A stretch of DNA of 40,313 bases. It comes from Peptococcaceae bacterium UBA5356 (lineage in GTDB: Bacteria; Bacillota; Peptococcia; DRI-13; DTU073). Positions 14,858 to 23,225 of this stretch are shown one piece after another. The stretch is taken from positions 439 through 40,751 of the forward strand of contig DHPU01000002.1 of NCBI GenBank assembly GCA_002407935.1, written 5' to 3'. The position numbers and the translations under genes are program-made. The notes beneath the pieces were generated by a model that ran no database searches, had not been told where the DNA came from, and saw nothing but the letters and a program-made list of their open reading frames with translations. Position 1 is the stretch's first letter, and every line of letters starts with the position of its first letter.

Positions 14858-17800
14858 ATGACAAAGCGGCGCATTTGGCAGATTAAAAAAAGAGATAGTC
14901 ATATCATAAGTTTACTGAGAGATTCTTTGGCAATTTCTAGAGTGATGGCTGTAGTACTAGCGAATAGAGGGATTACTACTCCTGATGAGGCACGTCAATT
15001 TTTAAATCCTGCTTTAGCTGATTTGCAGGATCCTTTAGAGTTACCTAACATGAAGTTGGGAGCCGCAAGGATTGCTGGTGCTATTCGTAATGAAGAGCAA
15101 ATTTTAATATACGGAGATTATGATGTAGATGGGATTACAGGAACAGTACTGCTTACTGATTTATTCCGACGCTTGGGCGGAAAAGTAACTTATTATATCC
15201 CGGATAGAATGGAAGAAGGCTATGGTTTGAATACACAGGCGATTATCCGGGCCCAGGAAGCTGGGACAAAGCTGATTGTTAGTGTGGATTGCGGAATATC
15301 TTCTGTAGAAGAGGCGGCGTGTGCCGCCAAAAATGGGGTTGATTTGGTAATTACGGATCATCATCAACCACCGGAACAGTTACCACAAGCTGTGGCGGTT
15401 ATTAATCCAAAATTGGCTGGGAAAAGTAAGTTGCCTTGGTATGATTTGGCCGGGGTTGGGGTAGCTTTTAAGGTGGGACAGGCTGTAGCAGCCTTATTTT
15501 CTGAATGCGCTCTTGTTAATGAATATTTAGATTTAGTTGCTTTAGGGACAATTGCGGATATAGTTCCTCTGCAAGGGGAAAATAGAATTTTGGTGAAGGA
15601 AGGGTTACAGTGTTTTAAGCAGAAAACCTGCCGACCAGGGCTGCAGGCCTTGCTGAAGTCAGCTGGGTTGCAGGATGGTTCTATTTCTACTGGACAGGTG
15701 GGCTTTATTTTGGCCCCACGTTTGAATGCTTGTGGCCGTCTGGAAAAGGCTGATTTAGCGGTAGAGTTATTGTTAGGCCAAGATCCCCAACGGAATGAGG
15801 AGATTTGCCAGCATTTAGAGGAGGAAAATAAAGCTCGCCAGAAGATGGGGGAAGAGATCTATCAGGAAGCAGTTGCGATGCTGGAAAAAGAGGGGGATCC
15901 TCGCGAAAAGAAAGTAATTATCTTGGCCTCTCCGCATTGGCATCCCGGGGTAATCGGGATAGTGGCCTCCCGACTTGTAGAAAGGTATTATCGCCCTACG
16001 CTTTTGTTAAAGCTGGAGGAGGGGATGGGAAAAGGATCAGCGAGAAGTATTCCGGGGTTTCATTTATATCAGGCTTTGGAACAGGTTCAAAATTATTTGC
16101 TGAAATTTGGTGGGCATGAAATGGCGGCAGGCTTAACTCTCCTCGAGGAAAAGATACCGCTGGTGCGCAGCAATTTGCAAAAGTATGCGGATACTGTTTT
16201 ACCAGAAAAAAGTCTTACTCCCGTGTTACAAATAGATGAGGAAGTAACGATACAGGAAGTTAATGAACAATTGATCAAAGAAATGGAGCTTCTTGCTCCT
16301 TATGGCTCTGGGAATCCTTCTCCGCTTTTGGTTTTACGTAATTGTAGTTTGGAAGGTTTGAAGGGAGTGGGACAGGAAGGGAAGCATCTGAAGTTAAAGG
16401 TTGTGGAACAACAGAGACGGATTGACGGAATTGGATTTAAATTAGGGGAGCTGAAAGAAGAGGCCGCCGAATGGACGAGATGTGATTTGGCTTTTGTACC
16501 TGAATTAAATAATTATAATGGTGTAACCAGTGTCCAGTTGAATGTGAAGGATTTGAAGGATACGCTGGAGCCTGATGACCCTTTTACGTCTTTATCTTTT
16601 TTAGAACAGCTTTATTTAGATGGGGAAATATGGTTGGAGGAGGATTATTATCGGGACATTCTTGCTAAAGAGGAGTTTTTTACCAGAACAGTAGGAGTAA
16701 CATTTATTGACCGGCAGAAGGTTATTCGGGAAATTCAGGATGGCGAAGCGGTAGAATTGCGGAGGGAAAAAGATAATTTCTTTGACCGTAATGCCATTGG
16801 AGTATATTATAATAATAGTTTGATTGGTTATTTGCATGCTAGGCTAGCCAGAAATTTGGCTCCGGCGTTGGATCAGGGAAGAGTATATGAGGCCTATGTT
16901 ACGCAGGTGACAGGTAGAGAGAAGGATTACCTGGGGGTGAATCTCTGTATTCGGAAAGCAGATGAAGAAAAGGAACAGGAAGCACTGTCTACCATTAGAA
17001 AAAGATTGGCTGCCAGTAGTCCGGAGGAAATAGAGAAAAAAATCAGGGAGGCTATTCTGGGGCAGGCAGATTACTATGAAAAACAAAAGGAAGCTTTAAG
17101 CATCTTGAAGGAGGGGTATAATACTTTAACTATTTTTGGAACAGGCAGAGGTAAATCCGCTATTTTTCAGTCCATGGCGGCTTATTTAGCTTTGCTGGAA
17201 AATAAAATAACTATTTTGGTTTATCCTCTCCGGGCTTTAGTTAATGATCAGTATTATCGGTTGCGGGAAACCTTGTCTTCACTAGGGATACAGGTAGCGG
17301 CTATCAATGGATCGTTTGGCATTCGAGAGAAGAAGGAATTCTTTAAAGAGTTTTACCAAGGGAAAATAGAGATAGTACTAACCACACCGGAGTTTCTGGC
17401 TTTTCATTTAGAAAAATTTAAAAGCATGGCGGAGAAGATTGGTTTTTTTGTAGTGGATGAAGCCCATCATCTAGCGCAAAGTAAGCGACGAGGATATCGC
17501 CTTTTAGGTCAGTGTTGGCAGCAACTGGGCAAACCACTTACTCTTGCCGCAACAGCAACTGCGGATGAGGAGACGGCGCAGTGGATTGTGGATACTTTTT
17601 GTGTTTCGAAGTTCGTCCTAGAAAAGCATGTGCGTAAAAATTTAGTGTTGGTAGATCAGCGACGGGAAAAAGATAAATTGAAGTATTTACTGGAGCTTTT
17701 GGATACAGGGGAACGTCTCGTTATTTATGTGAACAGTCGGAAGCAGGCTTATCAGTTGGCGAGTGATTTGCGGCTGTATTATCCTGCGGCTAAGGAGAAA

Positions 17801-18475
17801 ATTGGTTTTTATCATGGGGGTCTAAATAGTGAACAGCGAGTTTTTCTGGAAAAAATGTTCCGGAATGGTGATTTGAGGGTAATGGTTACAACAAGTGCTT
17901 TTGGTGAAGGAATAGATATACCGGATATTAAGCATGTAGTTTTATATCATTTCTGTTTTTCTTGCACAGAATTTAATCAGCTGGCGGGAAGAGCCGGACG
18001 TAATCAGGAAGAGGCTAAAATACATTTACTCTTTAATGAGCAAGATAAAAAATTAAACGAATTAATTTTGGAAGGAGCAGCGCCGACCAGAACAGTTCTT
18101 GCCAAGTTTTATATTTATTTGCGTGAACAAGCGAAAAAAGGAGAACCACTACAGCTTACTAATCGCAAATTGCAAGAAGCTTTACGAAAATTAGGTGAAA
18201 AGAATTTTCGGGAACAGACGGCTTCTGCTTGTCTGGCCATCCTAGAGGATTTGGGGCTTTTGCTGCGCGAAGTTGAAGGAAAACAAAGGTATATTCATTT
18301 GGTGCCGCCTCCACCCGGTAAATTAGATTTGGCTGATTCTGTGCGTTATTTGGAAGGACGGGATGAGTGGGATGATTTTCAGTCCTTTGCCCAATTTGTT
18401 TTGCGGGAAGGAAAGGAGCAGATTTTAGCCATAGTGAATCAACCCATTTTTCCTGTTAAAATAGAATTACGTTAG
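14858..18475 (+). CDS. recJ: RecJ exonuclease fused to HIRAN domain and RecQ-like DEAH helicase
   Basis: One uninterrupted 1205-residue frame with three parts. Residues 1-575 are a complete RecJ: YGDYDVDG (85-92), VDCG (143-146), ITDHH (165-169), ALGTIADIVPL (228-238), then DHHA1 with KGSARS and GGHEMAAG (418-425) and the OB fold. RecJ digests single-stranded DNA 5' to 3'. Residues about 608-700 read as a HIRAN domain (TVGVTF, ELRREKDNFFDRNAIGVYY, LIGYL), a fold that binds 3' DNA ends in HLTF-type proteins. Residues about 735-1065 are an SF2 helicase: GTGRGKS (761-767), VVDEAHH with DEAH at 867-870, ATATA (898-902), GEGIDIP and LAGRAGR (1042-1048). The RecQ zinc cluster and HRDC domain are not seen, so 'RecQ-like' is approximate. 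About 140 residues of helical, possibly winged-helix sequence end the protein. B. subtilis RecJ is about 786 residues. Confidence 0.9.
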   Translation: MTKRRIWQIKKRDSHIISLLRDSLAISRVMAVVLANRGITTPDEARQFLNPALADLQDPLELPNMKLGAARIAGAIRNEEQILIYGDYDVDGITGTVLLTDLFRRLGGKVTYYIPDRMEEGYGLNTQAIIRAQEAGTKLIVSVDCGISSVEEAACAAKNGVDLVITDHHQPPEQLPQAVAVINPKLAGKSKLPWYDLAGVGVAFKVGQAVAALFSECALVNEYLDLVALGTIADIVPLQGENRILVKEGLQCFKQKTCRPGLQALLKSAGLQDGSISTGQVGFILAPRLNACGRLEKADLAVELLLGQDPQRNEEICQHLEEENKARQKMGEEIYQEAVAMLEKEGDPREKKVIILASPHWHPGVIGIVASRLVERYYRPTLLLKLEEGMGKGSARSIPGFHLYQALEQVQNYLLKFGGHEMAAGLTLLEEKIPLVRSNLQKYADTVLPEKSLTPVLQIDEEVTIQEVNEQLIKEMELLAPYGSGNPSPLLVLRNCSLEGLKGVGQEGKHLKLKVVEQQRRIDGIGFKLGELKEEAAEWTRCDLAFVPELNNYNGVTSVQLNVKDLKDTLEPDDPFTSLSFLEQLYLDGEIWLEEDYYRDILAKEEFFTRTVGVTFIDRQKVIREIQDGEAVELRREKDNFFDRNAIGVYYNNSLIGYLHARLARNLAPALDQGRVYEAYVTQVTGREKDYLGVNLCIRKADEEKEQEALSTIRKRLAASSPEEIEKKIREAILGQADYYEKQKEALSILKEGYNTLTIFGTGRGKSAIFQSMAAYLALLENKITILVYPLRALVNDQYYRLRETLSSLGIQVAAINGSFGIREKKEFFKEFYQGKIEIVLTTPEFLAFHLEKFKSMAEKIGFFVVDEAHHLAQSKRRGYRLLGQCWQQLGKPLTLAATATADEETAQWIVDTFCVSKFVLEKHVRKNLVLVDQRREKDKLKYLLELLDTGERLVIYVNSRKQAYQLASDLRLYYPAAKEKIGFYHGGLNSEQRVFLEKMFRNGDLRVMVTTSAFGEGIDIPDIKHVVLYHFCFSCTEFNQLAGRAGRNQEEAKIHLLFNEQDKKLNELILEGAAPTRTVLAKFYIYLREQAKKGEPLQLTNRKLQEALRKLGEKNFREQTASACLAILEDLGLLLREVEGKQRYIHLVPPPPGKLDLADSVRYLEGRDEWDDFQSFAQFVLREGKEQILAIVNQPIFPVKIELR

Positions 18476-18513
18476 CTTCATATTTTTGAGATAGATAGAC
18501 CGGTGGTGAAAGA

Positions 18514-20724
18514 ATGTCCGATAATAATCAAAAGGCTTATCAAAGTTTGTTTAATAGTTTAATGGAACAGGTCAAAAAATATCAGACTCCTGCTGATATT
18601 GAATTATTAGAAAAGGCCTACGCTTTTGCGCAAAAAGCTCATGAAGGTCAGGTAAGAATCTCTGGGGAGCCATATATTATTCATCCCTTGGCGGTGGCCC
18701 AAGTTTTAGCTCGCTTGGAACTGGATGCACCTTCACTAGTAGCGGGTTTATTACATGATGTAGTTGAGGATACTAAATTTACTTTGGCAGAGATTGAAAA
18801 GAACTTTGGAGCGGAGATTGCTCTTTTAGTGGATGGAGTTACCAAGTTAAGCAGAATTGAATTCCGTTCCAAAGAAGAACAGCAGGTGGAGAATTTACGA
18901 AAAATGTTTTTGGCGATGGCCAAGGATATTCGGGTAATTATGATCAAGCTGGCCGACCGTTTGCATAATATGCGCACCTTAAAACATCAGCCTGAACATA
19001 AGCAACGCGAAATTGCCAAAGAGACCTTGGAAATTTTTGCACCGCTTTCTCACCGACTAGGAATTTTTTCAATGAAGTGGGAATTGGAGGATACCGCTTT
19101 TCATTACTTTGAACCTAAAGAATATTATAATTTAGTGGAAAAGATATCGATGAAAAGACAGGAGCGGGAGGCCTATATAGAACGTGTTATTAAGATTTTG
19201 GATAGTAAAGTAAAGGAAGTAAATATTCGAGCCGATATTCAAGGAAGACCGAAACACTTTTTTAGCATTTATATGAAGATGAAGGATCAAGAGAAAGATT
19301 TAAATGAGATTTATGATCTGATTGCGGTAAGAGTTATTGTGGATACAGTAAGAGATTGTTATGAGGTATTGGGGATTATTCATACGATTTGGAAGCCTAT
19401 TCCCGGTAGGTTTAAAGACTATATTGCTATGCCTAAACCAAATATGTATCAATCTTTGCACACCACGGTCATGGGTTTTTTGGGAGAACCGTTTGAGATC
19501 CAAATCCGTACGGTAGAGATGCATCGGACAGCTGAGTTTGGGATTGCTGCACACTGGAAGTATAAAGAAGGGAACAAAGTAGGAAGCAAAGACTTGGATG
19601 AGCGGTTGGCTTGGTTAAGAAAGATTCTAGAATGGCAGACAGAGCTTAGAGATACCAAGGAATTTATGGAAGCTTTGAAGATAGATGTTTTCTCTGATGT
19701 AGTTTTCGTTTTTACACCGAAAGGGGATGTGATTGAGCTTCCCGCGGGTTCGATTCCGCTTGATTTTGCTTATCGGATTCATTCCCATATAGGGAATAGC
19801 TGTATCGGTGCTAAAATTAACGGGCGCATTGTTCCTTTGGAGTATGTTTTGAAAAACGGCGATATTGTCGATATTCTCACTTCCAAACAGGCGAACGGTC
19901 CGAGTAGAGATTGGCTGCAGATGGTGAAAACTCCGCAAGCGAAGAATCGGATTAGACAGTGGTTTAAAAAGGAAAAACGGGAGGAAAACATTGTCCGCGG
20001 TCGAGACAATCTCGAAAAGGAATTAAAAAAGCAGGGCCTTGAAGCAGCCGAATTGTTTAAGACGGAGCGGTTGATGGAAGCAGCGAAAAGATTTAGTATG
20101 AGTCATTATGAGGATCTTTTTGCGGCGATAGGAGAAGGAGCCATTACTCCTGGACAGATTATCACCCGGGTACGTGATGATTTTTTCAAGATTAAAAAAC
20201 AGCCGGAAGCTGTTGCGTTTACCGAATTTCAGAATGAGACGAAGAAAGAAAAGACCGCTGGCAAAGAAACGCATAGTATCAATATTAAAGGGGTGGATGA
20301 TGTTCTTATTCGTCTTTCACATTGTTGTAATCCACTTCCCGGCGATCTGATTATTGGTTATATTACCAGGGGAAGGGGGGTATCCGTTCACCGTGCCGAT
20401 TGTCCTAATGTGAAGTATTTATTGAGCGAAGAACAAGGCAGGATTATGGAGGTTGCTTGGGATAAAGAAAGGGAGAGTATTTATCAGGTAGAGTTAGAAG
20501 TATATGCCCTTGACAGGTCTCGCTTAACAATGGATATTATGAATACGATTGTTGATATGAAGCTGCATCTTAATTCGGTTAATGCTAGAATAATTAAAAA
20601 TGGGCAGTCGGTAATAAATTTAAAGGTAGAGATTCACAGTTTAAATCAGTTAAATTATTTAATGGATAAAATCAAAAAAATTAAAGATGTTACAGATGTG
20701 TTTAGAGTCACACCAAAAAAATAG
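18514..20724 (+). CDS. relA: Bifunctional (p)ppGpp synthetase/hydrolase (Rel)
   Basis: A 736-residue long RSH protein that makes and degrades the stringent-response alarmone. The HD hydrolase domain is intact (GEPYIIHPLAVA, LLHDVVEDT with H81-D82 and E85-D86). The synthetase domain has the RFKD motif (299-302), the form found in bifunctional enzymes, then DYIAMPKPNMYQSLHT. A TGS domain (DVVFVFTPKGDVIELPAGS), the HCCNPLPGD zinc-finger region and a C-terminal ACT domain follow. It starts 38 nt after the recJ fusion. The order recJ-apt-relA-dtd is common in Firmicutes; both apt and dtd are absent here. Confidence 0.95.
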   Translation: MSDNNQKAYQSLFNSLMEQVKKYQTPADIELLEKAYAFAQKAHEGQVRISGEPYIIHPLAVAQVLARLELDAPSLVAGLLHDVVEDTKFTLAEIEKNFGAEIALLVDGVTKLSRIEFRSKEEQQVENLRKMFLAMAKDIRVIMIKLADRLHNMRTLKHQPEHKQREIAKETLEIFAPLSHRLGIFSMKWELEDTAFHYFEPKEYYNLVEKISMKRQEREAYIERVIKILDSKVKEVNIRADIQGRPKHFFSIYMKMKDQEKDLNEIYDLIAVRVIVDTVRDCYEVLGIIHTIWKPIPGRFKDYIAMPKPNMYQSLHTTVMGFLGEPFEIQIRTVEMHRTAEFGIAAHWKYKEGNKVGSKDLDERLAWLRKILEWQTELRDTKEFMEALKIDVFSDVVFVFTPKGDVIELPAGSIPLDFAYRIHSHIGNSCIGAKINGRIVPLEYVLKNGDIVDILTSKQANGPSRDWLQMVKTPQAKNRIRQWFKKEKREENIVRGRDNLEKELKKQGLEAAELFKTERLMEAAKRFSMSHYEDLFAAIGEGAITPGQIITRVRDDFFKIKKQPEAVAFTEFQNETKKEKTAGKETHSINIKGVDDVLIRLSHCCNPLPGDLIIGYITRGRGVSVHRADCPNVKYLLSEEQGRIMEVAWDKERESIYQVELEVYALDRSRLTMDIMNTIVDMKLHLNSVNARIIKNGQSVINLKVEIHSLNQLNYLMDKIKKIKDVTDVFRVTPKK

Positions 20725-20746
20725 CAGTGAGGGGGAGGAAAAATTC

Positions 20747-21337
20747 ATGAAAATAGTGGTTATCCCTGTAGGAATGCTTCAGGCAAATTGTTATCTGGTT
20801 TACGATGAGCAAACCAAAGAGGCTTTAGTGATTGACCCTGGAGCTGAAGGAGTCAAGCTTCAGAAGGAAATTGAAAAACGGGAGCTTAAGGTTAAATATA
20901 TTGTAAATACGCATGGACATAGGGATCATATTGAAGCTAATCAATATCTGCAAGAAGTAACGGGAGCACCTCTTTATATTCATGAAGAGGATAGTGCGAA
21001 GCTTACCGATGCCAGTAAAAATTTTTCTGCGACAAATGGCTATTTACAGGATGGCGACATTTTAGAAGTGGGTAGCCTGCGTTGGGAGGTTCGGCATACA
21101 CCTGGGCATACTCAGGGAGGAATTTGTTTGGTTGGAGAGGGAGTTTGCTTTAGTGGGGATACTCTTTTTGACGGTTCGATAGGTAGAACGGATTTACCCG
21201 GGGGCTCTTTTGAAAAAATTATTAGTTCGATTAAAACCAAACTGCTTATTTTAGATGATCAAGTCGTGGTCTATCCCGGACATGGGCCTCAGACAAGTAT
21301 CGGTAAGGAAAAAGAAACCAATCCTTATTTGACATGA
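20747..21337 (+). CDS. Metallo-beta-lactamase-fold hydrolase (glyoxalase II-like)
   Basis: A 196-residue MBL-fold protein with a full metal site: THGHRDH (HGHRDH at 56-61), HTPGHTQGG, FSGDTLFDGSIGRTD and YPGHGPQT. This pattern matches the small YqgX/GloB-like family, whose in vivo substrate is unsettled; S-lactoylglutathione-type thioesters are the usual guess. ATG at 20747 is preferred over an upstream in-frame start inside relA, because GGGGGAGG lies just before it. The conserved neighbourhood relA-MBL-hemZ-hisS is typical of clostridia. Confidence 0.88.
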   Translation: MKIVVIPVGMLQANCYLVYDEQTKEALVIDPGAEGVKLQKEIEKRELKVKYIVNTHGHRDHIEANQYLQEVTGAPLYIHEEDSAKLTDASKNFSATNGYLQDGDILEVGSLRWEVRHTPGHTQGGICLVGEGVCFSGDTLFDGSIGRTDLPGGSFEKIISSIKTKLLILDDQVVVYPGHGPQTSIGKEKETNPYLT

Positions 21338-21367
21338 AGTTTAACATGAAGGGATTAGTTTATTGAG

Positions 21368-22882
21368 ATGATGAAAATAACGGTAAATTCCGCTCAGCCT
21401 GATGATTATCGGGTAATTCATGATTTGCTCAGGGTTTATTTTCCGCGCATGCAGTTTAGGGAAACCGCTGACGGAGCATTTTTTTATGTTAATAACAATG
21501 AGCTCCATAATGATGACAGAGAAGTACTGATTAAAATTGAAAATAGAGCATTCCCTTTGGAAGTCAAGGTATCTTTAGTTTTGGAAGGACATGTTTACAG
21601 CCAGGTAGAGAGTTTAGAGCATGAAAATTTTCAAGAAGAAAATTCTCATAGGGAAAGGCGCTTGTTACGTCTGGCTTTTCACCGGGTTTTAGTTCGAGCA
21701 CTGGCTATTGACCCCAGTCCCTGGGGTATTCTCACGGGAGTAAGACCTACGAAAATTGCGCACCGTTTTCTGGATGAAGGTTTTTCTGAAAAAAGAATGA
21801 TTAGACATTTAACCAGGGATTATGACCTTAGTTCCGAGCGGGCAGAGCTTTTAACGAAGGTAGCTCTTTTTCAGCATCCCTTTTTAAGTACGGGCAGAGA
21901 TAAATTAATTAGCCTTTATATTGGTATCCCTTTTTGTCCTACACGTTGCCATTATTGTTCCTTCCCTTCCTTTTCTTTAGAGAAATGGGGGCAACTGTTA
22001 GACGATTATTTAGAGAGTTTATGCCGGGAAATAGCCGTAGTCGGCGATTTTCTGCAGGGGTCTGGAGTGAAGGTGCAAACGGTCTATCTGGGCGGGGGAA
22101 CGCCAACAATTTTGTCCGAAACGCAGTTAGCACAGCTTTTAGAAAGGGTGGAGGAGCATTTTTCTTTAACCGCGGATAGGGAATTGACGGTGGAGGGCGG
22201 GAGACCAGATACGCTTAGCCGGGAAAAATTACGGGTATTACGGGAGCATCTGGTTACTCGTTTGAGTATCAATCCACAGACGATGCGGGATGAAACACTA
22301 GTCACAATTGGACGGCAGCATACGATTCAAGAGGTGTATCATGCGTATGAATTGGCCAGGGAGATAGGGATTCCCGTTATTAATATGGATTTAATTATTG
22401 GTTTGCCGGGGGAAAACTGTGTTATTCTGGAGCAGACTTTGGCAGAAGTATTGGAGCTAGCTCCGGAAAATATTACCTTTCATGCCTTAGCGATGAAACG
22501 GGCAGCCTATTATCGTCAGGAACAGATTGCTTTGCCTGTTCCTGACGAGGGGATAGCGATGATGGATTTAGCGCACCATCGCTTGCAAGTTGCCGGTTAT
22601 TCACCTTATTATCTTTACCGGCAAAAAGAAAGCTTTGCTCATGGAGAAAATGTAGGTTATACTGTAACGGGTAAGGCGTGTCTTTATAATATCCAGATGA
22701 TGGAGGAGAGGCAGACTATTTTGGGTTTTGGAGTTGGCTCCGGTAGTAAGTTGGTTCATACGGCGGATTGGACATTGGAGAATATCTATAATCCGAAGGA
22801 TCTGCTCTTTTATTTGGCAAGAAGAGAGGAAATTATCCAGAAAAAAGTTGACAAGCTCCGGCTAATTCTATACAATAATTGA
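21368..22882 (+). CDS. hemZ: Radical SAM protein HemZ (coproporphyrinogen dehydrogenase-like)
   Basis: A 504-residue radical SAM protein with C-x3-C-x2-C (C190, C194, C197 in IPFCPTRCHYCSFPS), preceded by an N-terminal domain of about 175 residues typical of HemZ and not of HemN/HemW. Other features are VYLGGGTPTIL, the SINPQTMRDETL segment and NMDLIIGLPGE. HemZ is named as an oxygen-independent coproporphyrinogen III oxidase from Bacillus work, but clostridia lacking haem synthesis also carry it, so the true substrate here is uncertain. Two adjacent ATG codons begin the gene, with a modest AAGGGA site. Its stop overlaps the -35 box of the next promoter. Confidence 0.88.
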   Translation: MMKITVNSAQPDDYRVIHDLLRVYFPRMQFRETADGAFFYVNNNELHNDDREVLIKIENRAFPLEVKVSLVLEGHVYSQVESLEHENFQEENSHRERRLLRLAFHRVLVRALAIDPSPWGILTGVRPTKIAHRFLDEGFSEKRMIRHLTRDYDLSSERAELLTKVALFQHPFLSTGRDKLISLYIGIPFCPTRCHYCSFPSFSLEKWGQLLDDYLESLCREIAVVGDFLQGSGVKVQTVYLGGGTPTILSETQLAQLLERVEEHFSLTADRELTVEGGRPDTLSREKLRVLREHLVTRLSINPQTMRDETLVTIGRQHTIQEVYHAYELAREIGIPVINMDLIIGLPGENCVILEQTLAEVLELAPENITFHALAMKRAAYYRQEQIALPVPDEGIAMMDLAHHRLQVAGYSPYYLYRQKESFAHGENVGYTVTGKACLYNIQMMEERQTILGFGVGSGSKLVHTADWTLENIYNPKDLLFYLARREEIIQKKVDKLRLILYNN

Positions 22883-22907
22883 CAAATATACTTTTTAACT
22901 TCTTAAT
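22879..22907 (+). promoter_or_regulatory. Likely promoter of the hisS-aspS T-box operon
   Basis: TTGACA (22879-22884) is a perfect -35 overlapping the hemZ stop codon. CTTAAT at 22902-22907, 17 nt on, is a poor -10. The start would fall near 22914, directly before the T-box leader. Confidence 0.5.
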
Positions 22908-22924
22908 TTGATAGTGACGAATAG

Positions 22925-23147
22925 TGATGACGGAGAGAGTAATTAAGATTTTTCTTTACAGGAAGGCAGGGGCAGGACTGAGAACTCTACCAAGAAGTCT
23001 TAATGAAGGACGCTCCAGAGTTGATAGGCAATAGGTCTGTCCGGTTTACACCGTTAGCGTAAAAGGGGAACAGGTAAAACTGTTCAAAGTGGGTGGTACC
23101 GCGGGTTAAACTCGTCCCAGTAAGTCAGAGGGGGACGTGTTTTTTTA
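22925..23147 (+). promoter_or_regulatory. T-box leader of hisS-aspS, probable Asp (GAC) specifier
   Basis: A tRNA-sensing transcription attenuator filling the 343-nt hemZ-hisS gap. Stem I has the GGAGAGAGTA motif (22932-22941); ATTAAGA (22942-22948) pairs with TCTTAAT (22998-23004), and GGAG (22932-22935) with CTCC (23013-23016). The 3' side of the specifier loop is GAAGGACG (23005-23012). GAC at 23009-23011, followed by a purine, is the only Asp codon, and no His codon is present. Stem III is GAACAG/CTGTTC (23068-23085). The T-box GGGTGGTACCGCGG lies at 23091-23104. The terminator CGTCCC (23113-23118) with GGGACG (23132-23137) ends in a T run. The UGGU bulge suits a G or A discriminator base, fitting tRNA-Asp rather than tRNA-His. 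Confidence 0.92.
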
Positions 23148-23225
23148 TTTCATTTGACTGTTTTGCTGGTGGTATTTTTGGTGATAGATGACTTAACTTT
23201 TGATTGCTAAGGAGGTTATATTGGC

